Assembly (NCBI GenBank): GCA_001792895.1
Contig: MARA01000063.1
Span: 92,345 to 156,344, forward strand
Origin: Lentinus brumalis
Lineage: Eukaryota; Basidiomycota; Agaricomycetes; Polyporales; Polyporaceae
DNA length: 64,000 nt
Direction of reading: 5' to 3'
The notes under the pieces were generated by a model. The model did no database searches and had not been told where the DNA came from. It saw only the letters and a list, made by a program, of their open reading frames with translations. Position 1 is the stretch's first letter, and each line of letters begins with the position of its first letter. Position numbers and translations under genes: made by a program. Positions 56,964 to 64,000 of the stretch are shown here, in pieces.

Positions 56964-57704
56964 CTGTTCTCCAGAGCTCAGGCGGGTACACAGCAACGAC
57001 CATGCTCCATACGCACCCTTTTTCAAATGTGAGGCCAGAGATATGAGAAAGAGGGGGGGGGGAGAGACGGCTTTCCAATGATGAGCCAGGCTCGTCGGAC
57101 TATCAACGCACTACTCAGTCGGACCACGACTAAGTTAGCCAGCCAGGACAGGCCAAGCCAGGAATGATTAATGATCCATCCTCGTGCACCGCTTCGCTCA
57201 ACGATACACCAGCGCTGGGTCTGCCTGGGCCCCGTCTCGCGTCCATTACATGGCTTGTTCGGTCGGGCAGGACCTCGGATGACATCTTATCAGATGTTTC
57301 TATCAGCGACATGCGGCCTTCCAACGTGCCACGCAGATCCGGTCCACCACGCCGCCGCCGCCGCCATTGGGTTCAGTGGCGTCCCAGAACACGAGATGAG
57401 GATTCACTGGACACGCGCCGAACAGGAGGGGCAATTAGACCCTTAGCGGCTCCAATAAGTCGTGCACCGCTGCTCGAGCGTCGCGACGCAATGGCTCTTA
57501 CACGATCCGCACGCCGCACCGCCACCTAAGCTGTCGCCCTAAGACAGAAGGCGGCAATGCAGCTGCCCGCAGAAGAGCCCAGTCTACCTCGTCGCGAAAC
57601 CAATAGCTGCACGTCTGCACGGTGCACGCACAGCCGCGCCCCACGCGACTCGTCCCAAATAAAGGCTCCCTCAATGGAGTGCATGCCTCGGCGTTTCCCC
57701 CAGC
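56964..57704. other. No supportable gene
   Basis: Contains a short G run near 57050-57061. The last 100 bp lead into the F-box gene. Confidence 0.4.
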
Positions 57705-59270
57705 ATGCCTCGCCTCGCTCACGACATCCTGCTCGTTGTTGTTGAAGCAGTCACTCGGTCTGACTGGAATGACCGCGACCGTCTAGCCACGCTGACCAGT
57801 CTGGAGCACACGTCGTCTGCACTTCGTCACGATGTCAGAGACCTCCGACTGCGCCAACTGTCCTCCCTGGACCCCCTGGTGCAAAGCTTAGGTCCGACCA
57901 TACGCACGCACATGTTCCGCCGTGTAAGTTTCGATTTCGTTATTTGCACTCCTCCGTCTCACCCGTCGTCAGCGTCCACCCTCCCCCAGGCTCAACAGGA
58001 ATGGATGCATCCAGTCGTGCAGAGGCTACGACCCCTCGTGCAGACCCTACACCTCGACCGTGAGCAGCTACCCGCAGTAGCCATGCGCTACATTCTCGCC
58101 CTTCTTTCCCCCAAGGAGGCCCTATTCCCCAACCTAACCCACCTAAGTTTGAGTCGTGCAGCGGCCACGACCTCGTCCCTCCCCCTGTATCATGCACCCA
58201 ACCTCCGCGTAGTCGCCCTCGACGCCTCCCGGAGTGAATGCTCAGACCTGCTCAGTCACGGCCTGCCTGAGCTCGTCGCTGGTTGTCCAAGCGTAGACAC
58301 CCTTTCAATATCTTGGGACGGTGTCGTTTCACCCACCCATCTTGCCCCCATCGCCCAACTGCCGACACTTCGATCGCTCGCACTGCAGGCGGACACCGTC
58401 CTAGCGCTACTCCCTTTGCTGGCGGGTCTGCACCAGCTCGAGCAGCTCGCGTTGACCAGCGCTTCGTCAGCTCCATCGCTGACTACCAAGGAAGTCACCG
58501 CGGCCCGCACGTTCGCCAGCCTGCGGCGCCTTTCGGTCACCTCGCCTGAAACACGTTGCACGGCCTTGGCTCTCCGCGAGATCCATGCCCCCTTGCTATC
58601 TGCCCTCAGGCTGCCTAGTGCGAGAGTGCACGGCCAGGAAAGCCTCGAGGATACATGGGCAGCCTCCATCGCCAATTTCGCTTCCCTGACCACCGTCTCG
58701 GTGGACATCACGCTATGCGCGTTCCCTTCTTCGCCCGGTTCCTTGCGATCCACATTCACCAGACTCATGCTTCCTATACTCTCGGCTGGGAACCTGGAGC
58801 ACCTGTCCGTGACCTTCGAGCCTGGGGACAAAGCAGCCATGTTCTCTCCCGAAGATCTTGAAGTCATTTCATCGCAACTATCAGCCAGCCTGCAAATCCT
58901 CCGCGTATGCGCCAAGGACACCGACCCTCGTAACCCACTCCTCCTGCTGGAAGTGCCTGTGCTGACGACCGTTGACATGCAACACGTTGTACGGTTTTCA
59001 TTGGCTTGCACCAGCCTGCGGAGCCTGGTTCTCCCGGGCGTGTGGGACTGCACGCCCCTCAGTCGATCTCGGGCTCTTCGTTACATGGGCAGACCGCTCG
59101 CTCCCCAGACGGCAACGGAACACTCGGCGCAGAGCAACCCTCCATCATATGCAGGCGACAACCCCCGTACGTCTGATCCCGTTGAACAGTCAATTCACTG
59201 CCGCGTCGCAACATACGCACTTGCTCCCATCGCGAACTCCATGCATCATCGTACGTGCAAGTCCCACTAG
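57705..59270 (+). CDS. F-box-like/LRR protein
   Basis: ATG at 57705 and 521 codons without an intron. The N-terminus MPRLAHDILLVVVEAVTRSD fits the first F-box helix of basidiomycete F-box proteins (they commonly open L-P-x-E/D-I/L-L). It is followed by repeated leucine-rich units over residues 90-430, for example FPNLTHLSLSRA, LPTLRSLALQAD, LHQLEQLALTSA and FASLRRLSVTS. These act as substrate adaptors of SCF (Skp1-cullin) ubiquitin ligases, and the family is greatly expanded in mushrooms. The last 60 residues are low in leucine and may run past a missed 3' intron. A related but decayed gene lies at 62693. The opposite-strand frame 59053-58256 is a shadow. Confidence 0.75.
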   Translation: MPRLAHDILLVVVEAVTRSDWNDRDRLATLTSLEHTSSALRHDVRDLRLRQLSSLDPLVQSLGPTIRTHMFRRVSFDFVICTPPSHPSSASTLPQAQQEWMHPVVQRLRPLVQTLHLDREQLPAVAMRYILALLSPKEALFPNLTHLSLSRAAATTSSLPLYHAPNLRVVALDASRSECSDLLSHGLPELVAGCPSVDTLSISWDGVVSPTHLAPIAQLPTLRSLALQADTVLALLPLLAGLHQLEQLALTSASSAPSLTTKEVTAARTFASLRRLSVTSPETRCTALALREIHAPLLSALRLPSARVHGQESLEDTWAASIANFASLTTVSVDITLCAFPSSPGSLRSTFTRLMLPILSAGNLEHLSVTFEPGDKAAMFSPEDLEVISSQLSASLQILRVCAKDTDPRNPLLLLEVPVLTTVDMQHVVRFSLACTSLRSLVLPGVWDCTPLSRSRALRYMGRPLAPQTATEHSAQSNPPSYAGDNPRTSDPVEQSIHCRVATYALAPIANSMHHRTCKSH

Positions 59271-59854
59271 GCGTTCGATCTTATGTTCACAAATGCGCTA
59301 ACTTGTAGATGAAACACATATCGCTGCACTCTCTCCCAACACCACCCTCTTGCGCTACATGCGATTCGATCATATATGGTCCACAGACAGTCCCTCATTC
59401 CTCACCCGACTGCGCGGCAACTTCCCTCGTGCCACCCTCGGCAACGACGTCGTGTTCATTCCGCTGGACGAGGACGGACAGGCGATTTGCGATTGACAGC
59501 TCCCCGTATCACAAATCGCCGATCCGTGTACTACAGCTTTTATGCCGCACATCATGATCACATCTCGCCCAACCGGAAACCACGCGCCACACACCACGGC
59601 TACTCTCACGTAGGTTGTCCGCGTCTTATCACACCATGCACACCTGTACTCTGCGTGCCATGATAGAACCTTTAGGTGCACAGCGAGCACATCGTATGCC
59701 GACAACGACCAGGATGCGCACCACGCCGCACTTAATCGCACCAGCGTTGTGAATGGGGTTCCTCTGAGTGATCAGTCACAGACAGTGAACTCGCCCAGTC
59801 CCGGCCCAGAACGTCGACACCCATTGCGTGACGCACGACCGAGTGTGCAGTATC
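59271..59854. other. No supportable gene
   Basis: May contain a 3' exon of the F-box gene. From about 59850 the repeat begins. Confidence 0.35.
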
Positions 59855-60310
59855 CGCCAGTCGCTCTCGTAGCGGCCGCGACTGCACGCGGGGAAATCCG
59901 CGCACAATCTAGCCACAGCTACACGCAGAGACGGCGGAGACACTCGGGCAACGGTGTTGAGTCGTCCAGGCTTTGGTACTGACCGGATCCTTGAGTGACC
60001 ATGCAGCGCAGCCGTGACGTTGCCCGCTGCCACCCGTCCCCGAACTCCGCGCCCGGACATCGACTGCACGCGGGCAATCCGCACGCAATCTAGTCATAGC
60101 GGGGCTGAGACGGACGACTTGGCCACGCGAACCATCGCCGCACGCTTGCAACATTGAGGATGGTCGGCGGGAGGAAGAAGGGAGCGACGCTGGCAGACAC
60201 GTTCTGTACGTCCCGGTTTGATCCGAGGCCACCCGCAACTCCCACGGGGGGCCATGGCCCGGCCATGGTCCGACCATGGTCCGACCATGGCCCGACCATG
60301 GCTCCAGCAT
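59855..60310 (+). repeat. Subtelomeric repeat, copy E (short)
   Basis: Shortest copy: leading block, one module and terminal block, then the CCATGG minisatellite (60245-60304) with CCATGGTCCGA variants. Closest to the chromosome end, 3.6 kb from the telomere. Confidence 0.9.
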
Positions 60311-60885
60311 TCACACACTCTTTGCATTGTGCGCACACGAACTCACGGATGCACCATCGGTTATCGATTTATCGCCCACGCGTGGCTGAACCCCTAGACA
60401 TAATTGCTTATCACTTCTGCTCTGTGCCCGCCGGCGTTGTGCGAATTATTAGCCGCCCGCCTTCCCTCATTTACGCTTTATGTCGCTACTGCATGTATCT
60501 AATAGCGATAGTCGCTGAAATCATAGCAATGCGGCGCCTTCGGACCTCGAGTCAGGGGCGTCTGCTTAAGTGCTGCTACTTACAGAGTGGATCACCTTGG
60601 CATCCCGTCTCTTGGTTCCTCCTACCTCGTTGCGGTCCACAAATCGCACAGCGCTGGGGATTCGACCATGCATGCCTGAACTGAGTACCATGCATAGACA
60701 TTGCGAATCGGAGTACCTATGCAAACCATCCACCGTTCGAACCCGCGTAGCAGCAAAGTCCGCCACTCTTGTCGACTTCGTTGATCATATCCACTAGTTT
60801 TCCTCGTCGGAGTGACGTGTGCCAGATGGGCCTGGCACGGGCTTCGCGTTGTCCTCGGGCGATGAGCGAACGCGCCGGCGGATAC
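60311..60885. other. Possible 3' exon(s) of the next gene
   Basis: A - strand frame ending at 60566 may be the last exon of the Cys-rich gene but has no clear acceptor in phase. Nothing else is seen. Confidence 0.3.
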
Positions 60886-61613
60886 CTGCAATGACGGGTC
60901 AGCATAAGAAATGCGAACCATACGGTCACTCTTACGCTTGGATCGGGCGGAGCTCTGCGTCCGCGTGGGCTCGGGAGACGACTCCAGCGACGGCTCCGAC
61001 CCAGAGGAGGCCTTGCGCTTCTTGTGGGCCAGCAGTTTGTCGACCTTTGCCTCGATCGCCTTGAGGCGCGAAAGCACTTCGGGCATCCCGGTGTCATGAA
61101 CGGACTCGCTCTCGTCGTCGCCTGCGGCCTTACCCTTGGCCACACCCTTCTTCAGGGGCACAGCTGCGCGCACCTTCTCCGGCTGCTCGGACTTGCCTGC
61201 CCAAACCGCGCCGTCCGGCAGCGCGATCAGCCCTTCTTCCCTAGCTTTCGCGTACCCATCGAAGTGAAACTTGTGCGTCTTGAACTTCTTCCTCATCTCT
61301 GACGGAGCCCGTCAGTCCCCATTGCATGACAAGCGGAAATATACGTACCAGTCTCCCAGGAGCAGTTCCTCTCCATCCGGCAGTCCCAGCAACGCTCTGT
61401 GCTAAGATTGGTTGCGCGACATACACGGCCTTTCAGAGCGCACTGGATGCAAGACTTGGACCGCACTTTTGACATGTGCTTAACGTACGGCACCGTCGCC
61501 ACGCTGGGGCGCATCAAGCCCGGGATGATACCAATCTCCACACCTTGTTCTACAGCCTTGCCGAGGGCCTCCTCGAGTTTCGCCTGGTACGTTTGGGCAC
61601 GGGGCATGGACAT
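60886..61613 (-). CDS. Cys-cluster protein with coiled coil
   Basis: Exon 1 runs from the ATG at 61613 to 61349, exon 2 from 61298 to about 60886, joined by a 50-bp GT-AG intron in phase. Residues 55-90 form a Cys cluster C-x2-C-x6-C-x9-C-x2-C-x5-C (start SCIQCALKGRVC), reminiscent of fungal Zn(II)2Cys6 DNA-binding clusters but with longer central spacing. The rest has a basic/aromatic segment (KFKTHKFHFDGYAKAREEG), a helix VLSRLKAIEAKVDKLLAHKK that could dimerise, and a Ser/Arg tail. That layout (Zn cluster, then coiled coil) is that of a small transcription-factor-like protein. The 3' end is unresolved. Confidence 0.5.
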
Positions 61614-62692
61614 GATGGTGCGACTTGCGAAAGCGATGCGGCGTGCGGGGTGTTGGGATGCCGGGGGATGCGGGGTCGGTGAAGTTCGGTTCTGCGCACT
61701 TCGGGCTATAAGACCTGTTGCGCTCGCTGGCACGGCATGGTATATCTACCGCAGCACGCTGCGGTGCTTCCCCGAGACGGAGCTGCCAACGGATAGTCAG
61801 TGATTGAGGGCTATTCAGACATAAGTAAGCCGCCCTGCGATGTAAGCAAACATGCGGCCGATCAACGTCTTACGGTGTTTTGCGCACGTCAATGTGCCGC
61901 CTCGCGGTGATCTACGGACTGCATCCGTACCGCATACGCCGCAGATGGTACGTTTGGCGGCCTTGCCGTCCTTAGGGACCGTATTCTCGCGCCGTGTGTC
62001 GCGCGATCAAGCCGCAGCTGCTCGGTGAGAAGGCAGAACGTCGCCATGCCTTGACTTGAACGGGCAAGAGCTTCGAGACCGACGGCTGAAGCCTAGAGTG
62101 ATCGCGCTGGCATATTGCGGGGTTCGCTCCTCTGCGTAGATTTGACGATGCGACCGGTCCTCGGATGCAGCACCCGGACCTGGACTGTACTAACTACGCG
62201 GGGCAATACGCGTGTCATCTGGCCATAGCGAGGCAGACAAGCGGGGGCTCGGTGGCCGTCGCTGGACACGTTGCCGGCGTGGAAGAGGGCGAGCGCGGGG
62301 AGGCGCCGGGCTGACCTGGCAAAACAGCGCCCGGCATCGTCCGCCGCGATCGGTCCCCGATCCATCCACCATGGGTAGGGCCTGGTTACCGCCGCCGACC
62401 GCTTACTCCTACTCCTCCTCCTCCTCCTCCGACAGGTCTGTTACCCGTTGCGCTCGTCGTCGGCCTCCGGATCAGCGCCCTGCGGTCACGTAAGTACTGA
62501 GTACTTAGGGTTTATGCCCTGGTTCGATCATGCGGCCCTCTTCCATGCAACGCAACCTGTCAACTCGCTTGGACGTGCGACGACGCATGCTATACTCGAG
62601 ACTAGGGTGGGCTTCTTTTGGCATGGCACGTCTGCCGCGGGGGCTCACATAAAGCGCTTGGTGCGCGAAATGTCCCCGCCAAGCCCGCACTC
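61614..62692. other. No supportable gene
   Basis: No coding features. Contains a CTCCTCCTCCTCCTCC run near 62414. The final part precedes the telomere-proximal F-box relic. Confidence 0.4.
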
Positions 62693-63867
62693 ATGCACCT
62701 TCTGCGGACCCCGACCGAGCTCCTCGAGCTCATCCTGCACTTCGTTGCCGAGGTTGAGCGCGAGGAAGCTCCCAAGCGCTTCCCTCTCCGCTCTGTTCGG
62801 TCAGCGTGCAAAACCCTCGCTGACGTTGGACTTCGCGTCCAATGGGAACGGCTTCACACCTACGACGAGGTACTTGCCGTTGCGGGCATTCGGGTCGGCC
62901 CGAATCCAGGGGCAGGCGAGTGAAGGTGTGTCCTTCCATGTCGAGCTTTCCGCGAGTCATTCGACTAACCCGCACGCCTGCTATCCAGACGGAAACAGCG
63001 TCCGGAACCCCGCGCGATGTCGTGCTGCAGCGGCTAGCCACGGTCACCCGGTTTGTGAGAGTGGTCAACGTCCCGTCGTGTCGTCAACGAATCATGCCAT
63101 CGTGCGTACTTGCCCTCATGCTCAACATGATCCCTACCGGCCAGCCGGTCTTTCCCAACCTCCACACCCTGTCTTGGCACATTCCCTCCGCCGAGTGCGA
63201 TAGCCTCGCGCTTTTCCACGGGTCTTCCCTCCGCCACATATCCATTCACGCTTCCCGCTGTGTCGACAATCCGGCTTTCCCACAGCACCTTAGGGACCTC
63301 CTTCAAACCCTTCCGCCACTCACAACAATCGACGTAAAATGGCCTGGACCAGCCCCCCATGCCGTCGTGGACACCGTCCTGCGATGCACCACCCTCCAGT
63401 CGGTCACCCTACGCCTGTCGTCATTCGCCGAGTGTCTCTCTTCGCTATCAACTCTGCCCTGTCTCAAACACCTCGCCCTTTCGCTCGACCCAGAGCTGCT
63501 GATATTCGTGCCAGGTCAAGCAGGTCATCAGCCATCCCATCCGACCTTGTTCCCCCACCTTCTCAGCCTGGAGCTCCAAGGGTTGACGGCATCATACACC
63601 GAATACATATGGCGCCGTATTGCCAGTCCCCACCTGGAGAAGCTACGTCTTCCTCAACTCGTCGTCCGTCGCTCGTACGAACTCGCGCAACTCGACTCAA
63701 TCGCCGCGCAACGGTTCTCAATGCTCACCGTGGTTGACATCTCCGTCCGCTCCTTCATGCAGATAACGCTTCCCACGTCGGAGTCCTCACTGCGCCCATC
63801 TTCCGAGCTCACCCAGCTCATATGGCTGGGGAGGCTGGAAGAACTCCGTCTCACCTATCTCGAGGAT
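62693..63867 (+). pseudogene. F-box/LRR gene, frameshifted and cut by the telomere
   Basis: ATG at 62693 begins MHLLRTPTELLELILHFVAE, a good F-box helix 1, followed by KRFPLRSVRSACKTLADVG. The frame stops at 62921-62923. The expected next block (VSFHVELSAS) lies in a second frame, and the LRR part (from about 63015, with DVVLQRLATVTRF, FPNLHTLSWH, LPCLKHLALSLD) lies in a third. This means two frameshifts, unless an intron accounts for one. The LRR frame runs directly into the telomere at 63868, where it reads Leu-Gly repeats; no stop or 3' end exists. The gene was therefore truncated, most simply by breakage followed by telomere addition. Confidence 0.75.
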
Positions 63868-64000
63868 TTAGGGTTAGGGTTAGGGTTAGGGTTAGGTTAG
63901 GGTTAGGGTTAGGGTTAGGGTTAGGGTTAGGGTTAGGGTTAGGGTTAGGGTTAGGGTTAGGGTTAGGGTTAGGGTTAGGGTTAGGTTAGGGTTAGGGTTA
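63868..64000 (+). repeat. Terminal telomere repeat (TTAGGG)n
   Basis: 133 bp of TTAGGG, G-strand reading outwards, so this is the right chromosome end. Two TTAGG variant units occur (63892-63896 and 63981-63985). Confidence 0.99.

Noticed and set aside
58256..59053. 265-codon - strand frame opposite the F-box/LRR gene
   Set aside because: It is the mirror of a leucine-rich coding strand in GC-rich DNA and has no features of its own.
63868..63900. Continuation of the LRR protein as Leu-Gly repeats
   Set aside because: It is translated telomere DNA, not a gene end.
1..64000. CRISPR arrays, rRNA genes, riboswitches
   Set aside because: No regularly spaced short repeats, no rRNA sequence, and the window is eukaryotic.

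Overview
This window is a fungal chromosome end. It finishes on the right in 133 bp of TTAGGG telomere repeat (63868-64000), so the + strand reads towards the telomere. Short GT-AG introns of about 45-65 bp break almost every gene. A KDZ-type transposase relic, a LINE relic, large families of F-box/LRR genes and several protein families that I know only from mushroom-forming fungi point to an agaricomycete basidiomycete. No species assignment is possible from the sequence alone.

Layout. 0-7 kb: copy A of a subtelomeric repeat, a KDZ transposase pseudogene, a small HicA-like gene, a LINE 3' fragment and a tRNA-like sequence. 8-21 kb: two + strand genes of unnamed conserved families (8206-10840 and 17801-20898) flank a - strand locus (11018-15407) that ends in a TET/JBP-like 2-oxoglutarate/Fe(II) dioxygenase domain. 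21-29 kb: repeat copy B, then a - strand gene whose product starts with a near-copy of the histone H3 tail joined to a PHD-like finger (23315-25150), a - strand OB-fold gene and a MYND-finger gene. 29.9-35.5 kb: a complete multi-exon telomere-linked RecQ-type helicase (TLH) with an OrsD-like zinc-finger N-terminus. 36-43 kb: three more - strand OB-fold paralogues, interrupted by repeat copy C. 45-49 kb: a standalone gene resembling the TLH C-terminal zinc domain, then repeat copy D. 49.9-55.5 kb: a PIF1-like helicase and a JmjC-domain protein in tandem. 57-64 kb: an F-box/LRR gene, repeat copy E, a Cys-rich gene, and a second F-box/LRR gene that is frameshifted and cut off by the telomere.

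Taken together, most recognisable genes concern DNA ends or chromatin: RecQ- and PIF1-type helicases, RPA32/Stn1-like OB folds, a putative DNA-base dioxygenase, a JmjC oxygenase and an H3-tail mimic. The strongest candidates for something undescribed are the H3-tail/PHD-like fusion (25150-23315) and the four-member OB-fold family, which shares an intron placed exactly before the first OB strand. Exon models were built by eye from splice consensus and reading frame. Family names rest on remembered motifs, with no database search.
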